Shown here: piece by piece, positions 44,806-55,359 of the stretch
Layout of the letters: each line of letters begins with the position of its first letter
How positions within the stretch are numbered: the stretch's first letter is position 1
Origin: Ascaphus truei
Taxonomy: Eukaryota; Chordata; Amphibia; Anura; Ascaphidae
Length of the DNA: 64,000 bases
Assembly (NCBI GenBank): GCA_036426205.1
Contig: WSYH01000842.1
Span: 95,161 to 159,160 of the forward strand
Reading direction: 5' to 3'
The notes under the pieces: model-generated
Told to the model about the DNA's origin: nothing
The model's database searches: none
Seen by the model: the letters and a program-made list of their open reading frames with translations, nothing else
Program-made: the position numbers and the translations under genes

Positions 44806-45720
44806 ACTGGAGTGGCCGCCTCTGGCTCAGGCCAATGCAAACTTTTGTCTTACAGAAAACACATTTCGGGTCTCTGATGCATAGACACCCTGGCAGAGAT
44901 GTGAATACATCAGCACATACGAATGCCATATACCAGCTACCATGGAAATCAGTCATTTCATTGAAAAGGAGTTTCGGAAAAGGAACCTCATTCATTTCAG
45001 CACCAGGGACCCCCTGTTTCCAGAGATGCGTGTGTGCGGTGTGCGTGTGGTGTGTTGTATTTACTGCTTACGCCTGGCAAACTCTGAATACCTCATGCTC
45101 CATTCATTTCGCGTTGCCTTGTGTGTCCGGATCCTGCAGGTGATGGAGAAATGATTTCTCGCAGGGATTATCCCAGAGCATGTTCTAACCCTGTCTCTCT
45201 CTCTCTCTCTCTCTCGCGCCACGCAGCAAGAATTGGAATGAAGGAGAGTAAACATGTTTTTCTTAGCCTCATTCTTCACCTCTCCTCGTTCTCCCTCTCC
45301 GCAATCGGGAGGCCTTTTGAGACCCAGGCCTCTGTTTTCGTGGCCCTGAAAACCCCCTGCCAAGTTTCCATTTCTTTGTTCCCCTGCGCCATTCTCTGTG
45401 TCTGAACTCTGAGCGGCCAAAGGGCGGCAGGCAGCAAGGTTCATGCTTGGCATTTCTGTAACCGCTTGCAGTGAAGGGGTTGCCTGTCGCTACGGTAACA
45501 CTTGCAACAGGCGACCGTCTCAAAATATAGGGTCATTCAACGCTTGCAGTGCCTGATGCTCGTAAAAAACCTCTCGGAGCAAAGGTAAGGGTTTGTGTTA
45601 TTTCAGTGTTGGGTCTTTCCATCAGTAACAGAAATCCTTTTACGCTTTTCACCATTGGTAAATCACACGTGGGGTTGCCTATTCTGACCCCTGAAAGCTC
45701 TCTCTCCAATCGGATATACC

Positions 45721-45920
45721 AGGGGTTCTACAGCACAAGTCCTCAAACCCTAACCCCCCCCCCCCCCCCAAACAGGTCAGGTTTACCGGATATCCCTGCT
45801 TCAGAACAGGTGGCTCAATCAGTGGCTGAGCCACTGATGAGCCACCTGGATGCAGCTGGGAATCCTGAAAACCTGACTTTTGGGGGGTTTCAGGACAGGA
45901 GATGGTCACCCCTGAGTTAC
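45721..45920. mobile_element. Palindromic MITE-like element variant (block C)
   Basis: Counterpart of 15800-15985, with a poly-C run at 45757-45770, the AGGTGGCTCAATCAGTGGCT core and a right arm ending GGGGGGTTTCAGGACAGGAG. Confidence 0.65.
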
Positions 45921-46315
45921 ACAATGCTTCATTCCCCATGGGTACCAACACACCTTCCAACGTGGAGCACTTTACCTAACCCGACGGGTACACAAGTCCC
46001 ATGGTTGTAATGCCGAAACAGGGCCGGCGATGGAGGGATACTTCATCCATCCTGGCAGAGACAGAGAAAGGGAAGACTTGGTGCCGGCTCGATGCCTCCT
46101 CTGCCTCAGCTCTTCCGATCCCGTGTAGCAAACCCAACTCTGTTCTAGTAACGACATATTGTGAGTGAGGGTGGCATCACCTGGTTAGCACCCATTCAAA
46201 ATAATATAGCACACGCTACAAGAAGGGGGGGTCGACTCTAATGGTTGGAAGAGCACAAATCCTTGACGTATAGCACACTAATGAAGACGCCTTGGTAGAA
46301 GATGCACATACTATA

Positions 46316-46436
46316 GGGCAGGGGTGGCCAACTCCATCAAGGGCCACCAACAGTCGTTGATTGAGCCCTCCTGTGCTGGAGCGGGATATCCTGAAGACTT
46401 GGTGGCCCTCGAGGACTGGAGTGGCCACCCCTGCTG
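46316..46436. mobile_element. Palindromic MITE-like element, short form (block C)
   Basis: GGGGTGGCCAACTCCATCAA on the left and GAGGACTGGAGTGGCCACCC on the right, with the GGATATCCTGAAGACTTGGT inner part. Counterpart of 15258-15378. Confidence 0.7.
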
Positions 46437-46814
46437 TGGATCAGTGACACATGATGGACATCCAACCATTATTCCACAAGGGGCATGCCGCTCACTGCCA
46501 AAGAGTAACATGTAAAGGCTCCACTTGAAGTTACTTGACCCAACTGGGTGCTGGGACAATCCATCGCAGGAAGGCATCTGGTATCCCAGCTATCTGTTAT
46601 ATACAAACGCAGAGTAGTATTACTGGTAGAGGAGTGTGATACCTAAGGGGGGCGATGACCCCCCACTCTTATATTATGCAATTGGATGGTCACGTGTTGT
46701 AACACATTACGAAGGTCTTTTGGTTCTGTGATTGTGTAAGGGGGCGAGGCACAGGAGAGCTGGGGGAGGCTGGCATTGCCTCCTGTGCTAAAGATGCTTT
46801 TGATCATTTCACAG

Positions 46815-46913
46815 AGGGTGCTCAAAGCCATCGACGACGCCCAGACCACACGCCAACAGCACACATTGGTGCGGCAACGATCGGAGAGATTTATCAAGCA
46901 ATACACCAGCTGA
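46815..46913 (+). CDS. VPS13C: VPS13C last exon with stop codon
   Basis: An ATTTCACAG acceptor precedes 33 codons ending in TGA at 46911-46913. The product is RVLKAIDDAQTTRQQHTLVR then QRSERFIKQYTS. The AIxDAQxTRQQ helix followed by a basic tail fits the very end of VPS13C better than VPS13A, which is the main reason for the gene name. The incoming phase cannot be checked because the preceding exon was not found. Confidence 0.78.
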   Translation, partial: RVLKAIDDAQTTRQQHTLVRQRSERFIKQYTS

Positions 46914-47385
46914 AAACCGGAGCGGGTCCCCTCGTGTGTGAGCTTCCCTTTCCTGCTGTGTAACATTTCCTTTACAATACTACGTCCACGGCTTCAGCCA
47001 CGTGGTAACTAGCTTTGTGGACTGCAGAATCTCCCCCCTGCGTTTGGAATCCGTCCTTTTCCCCCCCACACTGCGGGAGACGCCTCTCTCTCCCAAAGAC
47101 GAGACTGCATGAAGAATGAGTCGTCCCCTGAGCACTGGGAGAGTTTCCGCGGCCGGGTGGCAAACGGAACCATTTGTTTTTACTGGTCTACGTGTTGTAA
47201 GGTGCAATGTATTTGCCCAGCTGACTACCGCCGCCTGGAGCTGTGTGTGAAGGTTGGGGAGGCGCTCTGCGGGTACTACTTGAATATCCATCAGACACAA
47301 AGGCTACCTTTGTCCTGAAGAAGAAACCACTGACTGATTGTACAAATGCACAGATTTAATAAAGAAATATTTGCACTCGACTTCC
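46914..47385 (+). other. VPS13C 3' untranslated region
   Basis: Roughly 450 bases without a long frame separate the stop codon from the AATAAA signal. The end is placed about 20 bases after the signal. Confidence 0.65.
47358..47363 (+). terminator. Poly(A) signal AATAAA of VPS13C
   Basis: ATTTAATAAAGAAATATTTG is followed by a T/G-rich stretch (CTTCCTCTCCGTGGCTGTGTTT), the usual downstream element. It is the first AATAAA after the stop codon. Confidence 0.7.
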
Positions 47386-47789
47386 TCTCCGTGGCTGTGT
47401 TTCACGTATGAATGACGTTTCCAATGAAAATCCGAATGTGTGCAAATAAATCGGAAAAATAAGGTACCAGTGGACCAAGCACACGATGTAACGTACAGGA
47501 GAAGCCTACGGTCCATCTGCCGCAGTGACCAGAACCTTCCAAGTGGTTACTCTGCCCCTCTCCGCACACAGTGACCATGTATTGCATAGAAAGCCTAGCA
47601 GTGAGTGGGTTAACCCTTAGTCACATGTCTATGTGGAAGGGGGCGTGAGCACATGGCACTAGTTTGACTTCTGATGATTAGCGGGGGTTTGTTACGGTTC
47701 CGGAGTTCATGGCACCAGAAGTCCTTTGATTTTTCTTAAGAATTCAATCAGCTAGCTTTGTTTATTATTCTTATTCCTTGATTACTGGG

Positions 47790-47962
47790 GAAGCCAACTC
47801 CAGTCCTCAAGGGCCAGCAACAGGTCAGGTTTTGCAGATATCCCTGCTTCAGCACAGGAGTGTCAGTCAACGACCACCACTGAGTGAGCCACCTGTGCTG
47901 AAGCTGGGATATCGTTAAAACATTATGTTGGTGGCCCTTGAGACTGGCAGTTGGCCCACCCT
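47790..47962. mobile_element. Palindromic MITE-like element
   Basis: Left arm CCAACTCCAGTCCTCAAGGG, core GATATCCCTGCTTCAGCACA, centre with CACTGAGTGAGCCACCTGTG, right arm TTGGTGGCCCTTGAGACTGG. It is a nearly full copy. Confidence 0.8.
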
Positions 47963-47989
47963 TGCTTAGAATGTAATGTGGTGTGAGGG

Positions 47990-48020
47990 ATGGGTGTGGG
48001 GTGGGGTGTGGTGTGGTGTG

Positions 48021-48066
<46 letters not shown>
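47990..48066. repeat. (GT)n microsatellite
   Basis: GGTGTGGGGTGGGGTGTGGT grading into about 22 GT units, ending right at the left border of the PLE at 48075. Confidence 0.9.
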
Positions 48067-48067
<1 letters not shown>

Positions 48068-48143
48068 TTTATTTGTATAGCATGGTAGAACGAACACGGC
48101 ACAACGGATTTCAGATAACTAAACTCATTTATTGAGTCAACAC

Positions 48144-48172
48144 AACGTTTCGACCTTAGTGGTCTTTATCAA
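48144..48172 (-). ncRNA. Hammerhead-like hairpin in PLE left terminus
   Basis: On the - strand the sequence is the same TTGATAAAG, ACCACTAAGGT, CGAAACG hairpin as at 51474. Confidence 0.45.
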
Positions 48173-49662
48173 GTGACATAGTGGCATAACACACAATCCC
48201 ATCAGATTCATTAAATAGCACCCAAACCCCCATCATGCATTCTGTTCAATTAGTCCTGATATTCATATGTGCTGAAAACACCCTTATTTCCATTCCCTAA
48301 TACCTCCATGTGTTGTATATTATAAAAGTCTTATCCGGGTCTTTAAGTGGTAATCAGATAATCCGTTTCACCCCATCTCAGCCGTTACACCGCTGCTGAC
48401 GTGTCTCATGGCATCAGCCATTTGTATGCTTCATCTGGGTCTTCTGTCGTGGAACGCACTCATCGCGCTATGTGGTTCAATCCCTGCGCATGCGCATATG
48501 CCGGATTCCTCCATCCTTATTCCGTATGGAACGCATGAATCGCGCACTGCGTGTCAATCACTGCGCATGCGCTTCCTCTTCTTTTAGCGTCCTCGTTATT
48601 CCTGCTTGCATGGGGCGCATCACGTCATTCTGGTCCCTCGATGTGTCTGTCATGGACCACTTCAACTCCAGTTGCCGGGGAAGATATCTGATGCCTTTGT
48701 CATCACGAGATCCCAGTGTATAAAAGAAAGAGAAAGGAAGGGTGAATCAGCAACAGCTAATGTAGTCAGATTGCATAAGAACAAATACTTAACCCTACTG
48801 TGCCAAGTGAAAAAACTAAGTACCAATAAAAATAAAGGAACCGATTTAAAAATGGTTGGTCTTTATCTTGCAATTAAATAAATTCTTCTACGAAATCCAT
48901 AATCCCAGAGGTATACTGATCTTACATATTTTAATCCATATCAGCAAACAATGGCAGCAACCTTAGGCTAAGGAGAAGAATATTTTTTTATTATTATTAT
49001 CTTTCCTCAATAAAGCATCCCTGTAGACGGACGTTCATAGAGGTACACAATTGGAGACTTTTATAAGGTGAAATTATAATAAGGCTTTATTGTGCCTTTT
49101 CCTTTTCATCAGGAAATCCATCCAAACACGGGGGGACGGGGGGGACAAAGCTTCTATTCACTTGGGAGTATTTCTAGTGAAACACTATGCAATTAATTCA
49201 CATCTCCCTTAGTCAAGATTTTCTCCCAGCCCCAAACACATAGCATGAAATAAGCAGATATAAGAAGTCTCTTAAGAATGAAAGTCTTATCTGTTTCTTG
49301 GAGGGAAAATCTTCTCAGTTCCTGGTTCAGCTCCCTTCCCTCAGGGTGTGTCAGCTTCAGGTTTAGTAGTTTTCCCTGGGTTTTGAAATCGGCTCTGCTG
49401 TGTCTTCTGGCAGAGCTCAAGACATGGTCAGCTCCAGAGATCTGTGTTCTCTTGGTCAGTCTCTCCTGGGAGACTCAAGAACCCCTGCTCTGTCTCCAAA
49501 GGTCAGCTCAAATGTGAGCTAAGGAGTCACTTCCTGTCTCAACAGACAGGCTTTTGTAAGCAATCTAAATCAGGCAGGTGGTGTTTATTAATTGACTACC
49601 AACAGTTAACCACCACACTGCTAGATTAAAGGCACATTACTTGAACAGGGATTACTCCCCTG

Positions 49663-50000
49663 TTACAATCCCAATGATAGAAAATCATTCAGTCCATTGG
49701 GATATTCTGTATCTAATGTATGAATCCAAAAGGATTCACGCTGTAGCAATAAGACATCTTTGTCTATACCTGCCTTAGCTTTTTTTATATGTTCGATCCT
49801 GATTAATTTTAATGAAGATATTGTGTGACTGAATTCAGTGCAATTTTTCATAAGAGCGGTATCCTCTGCACAATTACAGATTTTGCTCTTATGTTCAATG
49901 AACCTTGTTTTAAGCATTCGATTACTTTTACCAATATAACACAGTCCACATGGGCACTTGATCATATACACTATATTGGTAGTTGTACATGTGATCCGTT
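49663..50000 (-). pseudogene. PLE GIY-YIG endonuclease domain
   Basis: The segment reads TTNIVYMIKCPCGLCYIGKS, then RFIEHKSKICN, and ends LLLQRESFWIHTLDTEYPNG. CPCGLCYIG is the PLE form of the GIY-YIG motif. It is separated from the RT part by a frame change. The family is close to the relic at 56375-56760, which shares RFIEHKSKI. Confidence 0.85.
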
Positions 50001-50111
50001 CTTTTATTTTAAACAGCTTGCCACTTCTGGGGTGATTGAACGTATCCCCAGTATTCAGAATATTGCAAATACTACATCCATAGCATTTATAACCACCTGC
50101 CTTAGGTGCAC

Positions 50112-51330
50112 TTAAGAAATGTGGAGTAATGTAGTGTTTCTGATTATCAGCTTGATTAAGATGTCTTTTAAATTCTCCCCTCGTTTATAGGCAAACCGTG
50201 AGAGATCCTTACAGACATCCTTCAAAGTGTCGTCAGTCTGTAATATTCTCCAATGTTTTTTGAGTGTTTGTTTAATAAAACCACTGGCCATTGTAAACTT
50301 ACTGACACATGTCAAACGATCACTTTTTAAGGCTTGCTGTGGAGGTTTGTTGATTGCTGTAATTATTTCAGATCTTTTATGTCTTCTCTCTGCAAATCTC
50401 TCCTCAATTTCTTTTAAAGTGTCGTCTAATTTGGTTTGCCTGTCTACAATGCGTGTTGCTCTGATCTTTTGTGAAAACTGTAACATTTGTTTCAGGCGCT
50501 CTGGGTGGAAGCTGGATGCATGCAAGGTACAGTTTCTGTCTGTGGGCTTCCTATAAAGATCACTGTGTAATTCTCCATTTTCACATGTTAGGAGCACATC
50601 TAGATGAGAAATCTGCTTTCTGTCCCAATTTTTTGTGAATCTCACAGTTGTCTAGCCCATCCAAATAATCAAAAAAATTAGTTGGTTCCTCTTCTGTACC
50701 TTCCCAGAGAAATAGCAGATCGTCAATATATCTACAATAGAAGAGCATATTGTTATAATGTTCTGTTGAAAAAAATAAACCTCTCCTCAAACTCCGTCAT
50801 ATATAAATTAGCGTAGGACGGGCCACGGTGCTGCACGTTGCTGTTCCTGCTGTCTGGAAATAAAAAGTCTGCTCGAACTTAAAGTAATTTTTGTATAGAA
50901 CAAAATGAAGGAGGAGCATAATGTAATCAACTGGTGGGTTTGTTTTGTGTGCAATGATCAAGTTTTGTCTAATGACATCTAGACCATCCTCATGTGGGAT
51001 TATGGTGTATAAATTTGTCACATCCATTGTCACCATTAAAATGTCTTTCCCATCAAGAGGCACTAAGCGTATCTTTTTTCAGGAAATCAAATACATCTTG
51101 TATGTACGATTTGCTTTTAACGACCAGAGGCGGCAAAAAAGTGTCAACATAAACTGCTAATGGCTGGTTGATGGAACATGTGGCTGATATGATAGGCCTC
51201 CCTGGAGGATTTTGCAAACTCTTATGGACCTTTGGTAATAAATAGAGAACTGGTCTTCTGGAGGTTTTCATAGTAAGATAATTTACTGTTTCTTCATCAA
51301 TCCATAAATTGTTTCATCCTAATTGAAGAA
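50112..51330 (-). pseudogene. PLE reverse transcriptase region, broken
   Basis: Reading leftward on the - strand: RPVLYLLPKVHKSLQNPPGR (about 51260), then MVTMDVTNLYTIIPHEDGLD (about 51035, motif A), then a frameshifted motif B (QTAGTA near 50840), then YCRYIDDLLFLWEG (about 50740, the PLE YxDD box), then HLDVLL and DLYRKPTDRNCTLHASSFHP (about 50570). The order is that of Penelope-type RTs, which are related to telomerase. At least three frame changes, near 51060, 50800 and 50640, inactivate it. Confidence 0.85.
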
Positions 51331-51473
51331 TGCCCTTAATTTAAGTTTGATACCTTATTTACACTGATTGGTTTTTACCTGTCCTTGTTGATGCCATTGA
51401 ACAGAATGCATGATTGGTGTTTGGGTGCTATTTAATGAATCTGATGGGATTGTGTGTTATGCCACAATGTCAC

Positions 51474-51500
51474 TTGATAAAGACCACTAAGGTCGAAACG
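51474..51500 (+). ncRNA. Hammerhead-like hairpin in PLE right terminus
   Basis: TTGATAAAG, a three-base stem ACC/GGT with loop ACTAA, then CGAAACG. Hammerhead ribozymes are documented in PLE termini. This one has an extra A before the stem and U-for-C at the first core base, so activity is doubtful. The mirror copy is at 48144-48172 on the - strand. Confidence 0.45.
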
Positions 51501-51654
51501 TTGTGTTGGCTCAATAAATGAGTTTAGTTATCTGAAATCGGTTGTGCCGTGTTCCTTCCCCCATGCTATACATTGGCCTGACTGACAGGCTATCGTTCAA
51601 GCACGGGAGCACCGTTAATTGTATCATTGTTATACTCTATTTTAGGTGTGCAGC

Positions 51655-52120
51655 ATTTACCTTACATGTCTTTATTTGTATAGCGCCATTAATGTACATA
51701 GCGCTTCACAGCAGTAATAGTTACAATCATATAAATAACACATAATAAGATATAAATAACACAAAGGGGAGAAGTGCTTCCGACTTAAAAGTAACATTTC
51801 GGAAGAGGAGTCCCTGCTCCGAAGAGCTTACGATCTAATTGGTAGGTAGGAAGAACATACCGAGACAGTAGGAGGGTGTTCTGGTAAGTGCGTCTGCAGG
51901 GGGCCAAGCTTTATGTAAGAGGTGTTAATTATCAGCCATCGAGCTACTCATATGCTTCCTTAAGCAGGTGTGTTTTAATATGGGTCCTAAAGGTGGATAG
52001 AGAGGGTGCTAGTCGGGTATTGAGGGGAAGGGCATTCCAGAGGTGCGGGGCAGTCAGTGAGAAGGGTTTAAGGCGGGAGAGGGCTTTGGATACCAATGTG
52101 ATAGAGAGAAGACATCCTTG
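51655..52120. repeat. Interspersed repeat (TATTTGTATAGCGCCATTAA family)
   Basis: TGTCTTTATTTGTATAGCGC, CATAGCGCTTCACAGCAGTA, then CCGAAGAGCTTACGATCTAA and GGGCATTCCAGAGGTGCGGG. This order is familiar from dispersed repeats of fish and amphibians. The AGAGCTTACGATCTA piece also occurs near 41045. Class and borders are unsure. Confidence 0.5.
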
Positions 52121-53089
52121 GGCAGAACGTCATGTAATATTCAGTTTCCACCACCAGTGGTCGCTCTTCCATTACAAACATGGAGTGGTGATAACCTCTA
52201 CACCAGCCAACGGGTACTGCGTGCAGCTTTATTACGCTCCTTTTCCACGACCTAATGATGTGCTGGTTATTGGTCCCGCTGCGCGTGGCCGCGTGCGTGT
52301 TACTCACCAGCAGGGGTATCCTCCCGAGCCGGTCCCAGTCCCCCCTCGCTGCACGGCTCACTATGCGCTGTGACGCGTCAGCCGCCAGGGGATGCAAGAG
52401 AATTGTGATCCCGAGCGGTGACGCTTCACGTGGTGCGCTGGTGAGCCTATTGCGTGGCGGGGGCTGGAGCTGTCAGAGCTTCCCCCACCTCCAAAAGGCA
52501 AGTGTGTGTGGTGTGTTGGGACGGACCGACGGAGGGAGGGATCAGCACGGAAAGGAGGGCATGTGTGGGGAGCGAGCTGCTTACCTTCCAGCATACAGCC
52601 GGCAGCAGCACCCTCCTGGGGGTTGGGGGTGAGGTGTGTATCGGACGGGAGCTGCAAGCACGGGGTGTGTAGAGGGGGGGTGGGGGAAGTAGCACAGAGA
52701 GCAGCAGAGGGCATGTGGAGGGGGGGGGAGAGTAGCACAGAGAGCAGCAGAGGGCATGTGGGGCGTCCCTCCTGCAGCCCGGGAGACCCCCGCTTGAGCC
52801 CTCCGCTCAAACCACGCCGCAGCTCCCGCTCCCTACAGACCGCAGATAGCAGACAGGTGCCTCTCCACGCGCCACCTCTCTGCAGTGCGCGCGTGTGGTC
52901 TGAGGCAGCGCGGCCTTAGCCTGACAACGCTATGGCAGAGACATGCCAGACACCCAGCATGTATCTACCTGCCACTACATGTACTACTGTGGAAGCTGAA
53001 TGATCCGCCCTGTACCATCAACCGGCATACACCGAAATACTGTATCTGAGCTCATTGCTGGCGCATTCTGGTGAGATATTCTGTGGTCC
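52121..53089. other. GC-rich sequence, nothing recognised
   Basis: The region has a local rise in GC and CpG, with two tandem AGCACAGAGAGCAGCAGAGG units (52690-52760). I found no coding frame with recognisable protein and cannot tell a CpG island from repeat-derived sequence. Confidence 0.4.
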
Positions 53090-53700
53090 GCGCCATCCCC
53101 GCCATTCAATCTACGTCACCACCGCTATAAAATCCGCGTCACCAGCACCATTCACTCCATGCCATCCCCACCATTCACTCCGCGCCGTCCCCACCATTCA
53201 CTCTGCGCCGTCCCCGCCATCCACTCCGCGCCGTCCCCGCCATCCACTCCGCGCCGTCCCCGCCATCCACTCCGCGCCGTCCCCGCCATTCACTCCGCGC
53301 CATCCCCGCCATTCACTCCGCGCCATCCCCTCTATTCACTCCGTGTCACCACCGCCATTCAATCCACGGGATCGCCGCCATTCACTCCGCGGCATTCACT
53401 CAGCGCCATCACCGCCATCCAATCCGCGTCACCACCGCCATTCACTCCGTGTCACAACCACGTCATTCACGATACAGGTCCGTGTCACCACCCGCCATTC
53501 ACTCCGCTTCACCACCGCCAATTCCCTCCGTTTCCACCCCCGTCATTCCACTCTTTCACCCAACCGTACCCGTCCATTCACTCCGCGTCACCACCGCCAT
53601 TCACTCCGCGTCACCACCGCCATTCACTCCGCGTCACCACCGCCATTCACTCCGCGTCACCACCGCCATTCACTCCGCGTCACCACCACCATTTAATCCT
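53090..53700 (+). repeat. 18-bp minisatellite (CCGCCATTCACTCCGCGTCA)
   Basis: About 33 units of CACCGCCATTCACTCCGC with GTCACC, CCGTCC and CCATCC variants; the last six units are identical. Open frames across it are repeat artefacts. Confidence 0.92.
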
Positions 53701-54393
53701 TGTGTTATCAGCAAGTGCAATAATCTGGTCTACGTGTGCACCAATAACCTCGGCCAATGGGCAGAAAGGGAGGATTTAGGCCCCACAAAGTTTGAAGGCA
53801 AAAAAAAAAACATACTTTTAAAAAATAATTTACAGATGTAAACAAAACTCAATAACGATGGATGTTTTGCCGTCTGCGATTTTATGTCTGTTCTGCGCAG
53901 AGTATGCTATATTTTGCTATAATAATGTCATGTATATAACCACTCGCTCTGTAATGTGCCCTAGGGTGGATCTAAAAGGTTTCTAAATTCCAACAGGTAC
54001 CCTGTAACCGGTAACATAAAAGCAGATCAAAGACAAGGTTTGGTATAAATGTCAGATAAACCAGTGTTTTATTTCAGGGTTAAAGTACCTCATCGCAGGC
54101 CGGGACATCCCTGTTTGCAAAATAAAACCCCTCTTCCCCCTCCTGATTGCGCTCTGCAGAACAAGGCCGGTACGTACGAATGCCAGCACAAGGGGACAAT
54201 AAGGCCATGTCTGCAATCCCTCGTCCTGACTGCTGATAGGATTCTCTCTGCTGGGTGATTATTGGCTGTTTAGCAGATGGAAGGCAAAGCATAGACCGTC
54301 CCACTGCTTCCCGCTTCTACGCTCTTACTGCACCTCCACTGGAGCTCGAGCTCCTGACTTCTTCTTGCTGTAGGAAGCCACCACAAGGCTTTT
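53701..54393. other. Intergenic sequence, nothing recognised
   Basis: AT-rich, with an A-run at 53797. I found no exon-like or repeat structure that I can support. Confidence 0.4.
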
Positions 54394-54556
54394 TGGAGTT
54401 GTCCAACTCCAGTCCCCAAGGGCCACCAGCAGGTCTGGTTTTAAGGCTATCCCTGCTTCAGTCATTATGACTGAACCACCTGTGCTGAAGCAGGGATATC
54501 CTGAACACCTGACCTGTTGGTGGCCCTTGGGGACTGGAGTTGGCCGCCCCTACGCT
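54394..54556. mobile_element. Palindromic MITE-like element, nearly complete
   Basis: Left arm TGTCCAACTCCAGTCCCCAA, core GGCTATCCCTGCTTCAG, short centre TCATTATGACTGAACCACCT, right arm TTGGTGGCCCTTGGGGACTG. It is about 160 bases and one of the cleanest copies. Confidence 0.82.
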
Positions 54557-55359
54557 AGTACATCATGGACAAAGAACTCTATGGATGGTCCTTAAGAAGG
54601 CGTCAACACTGAATTCACAGGAGAGCTTTGTGCAGAGGTCCTTACCTCGTTACAAAGCCCAGGCAAACTCACATGGGCCCACACACTGGTTACAGGGATC
54701 TATCCTTGGTCCTGAACCCAAAGGACATGTTTGGCAACATTTTACACAAGTATCTATATTCGACTTTTAATGGATTTCCCCCAATACCTCCCCCATTTTT
54801 TTGGAAAGACGTCTTTGGAGGTGAACCATGGTAATTTCAGTTCCGGGGACCCCCTAGTTACAGAGGTACTTCCTTACCGTGAAAATTTCCACTGTAGCCT
54901 ACAGGGGAAACAAAATGAGGGTGTAAATCCTCGTGTCACGGGGGCCGACAGGAGGTCGCCACGCCATCCATCACGGCTTAAACCTCTAGGAAGTGCCCAC
55001 TGTGTCTCAGGAAGCAGGGGGTCCCTGCAGCTGAAAGGAGTGCGGTTGAGAGCCGGAGAATCCATGTTTCCTATACATGTTACAAGAAGGAACTGCTGCT
55101 TTAAGCCGCTGCGAGAAGAAGGGTGATCCCGGCACACCGTCAGAATTAACATAGCTGATCAATATCACAAACAAGAAGCTCTTTATTTTATTGCACTTAA
55201 TATACATAAATATATATATTTATTGTGCCTGTGTGGTAAACTCCTAGCTTTATACATTCGCTGTTAATTCTGATTGAAGAGTGTTATCTATTTAATATGT
55301 ATCCCTCCGTGCCCGGCTCTAACGGAGTTTACATCAAGTTGGTATACAGTATACATGGC
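54557..55359. other. Intergenic sequence with part of the GGGGACCCCC repeat
   Basis: CAGTTCCGGGGACCCCCTAG (54839) and GCAGGGGGTCCCTGCAGCTG (55013) are the inverted ends of a degenerate palindromic repeat like that at 13085-13420. Nothing else is recognised. Confidence 0.45.

Larger units (their letters stand above)
48075..51571 (-). mobile_element. Penelope-like element with terminal inverted repeats
   Basis: The ends are inverted copies of about 175 bases: GTATAGCATGGTAGAACGAA to TCTGTTCAAT (48075-48250), and their complement at 51396-51571. Each arm holds a hammerhead-like motif. Between them, on the - strand, are RT and GIY-YIG coding remnants. About 1.4 kb (48250-49660) has no recognisable coding part and includes unrelated-looking sequence such as 49000-49640, perhaps a further insertion. 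It is about the usual full PLE length, but frameshifted and therefore inactive. Confidence 0.8.

Noticed and set aside
44853..45139. Frame reading ISHFIEKEFRKRNLIHFSTR after a TTACAG acceptor
   Set aside because: It contains a second repeat family core (compare 16690) and does not resemble VPS13; probably repeat-derived intron.
45551..45585. Small exon reading PDARKKPLGAK between CTTGCAG and GTAAGG
   Set aside because: Good splice borders, but only 35 bases, no VPS13 resemblance and unclear phase; left unannotated.
48472..48881. Short open frames inside the PLE left part
   Set aside because: No PLE or host domain is recognisable and composition is not coding-like.
49193..49629. Open frames around 49.2-49.6 kb
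   Set aside because: No family match; they lie between PLE parts and look like unrelated inserted repeat sequence.
52121..52920. Promoter/CpG island of a downstream gene
   Set aside because: The stretch is GC-rich, but I find no following coding exon or core promoter pattern I can support.
52900..53841. Serine/proline/histidine-rich frames near 53.1-53.8 kb
   Set aside because: Translation of the 18-base minisatellite (a multiple of three keeps frames open).
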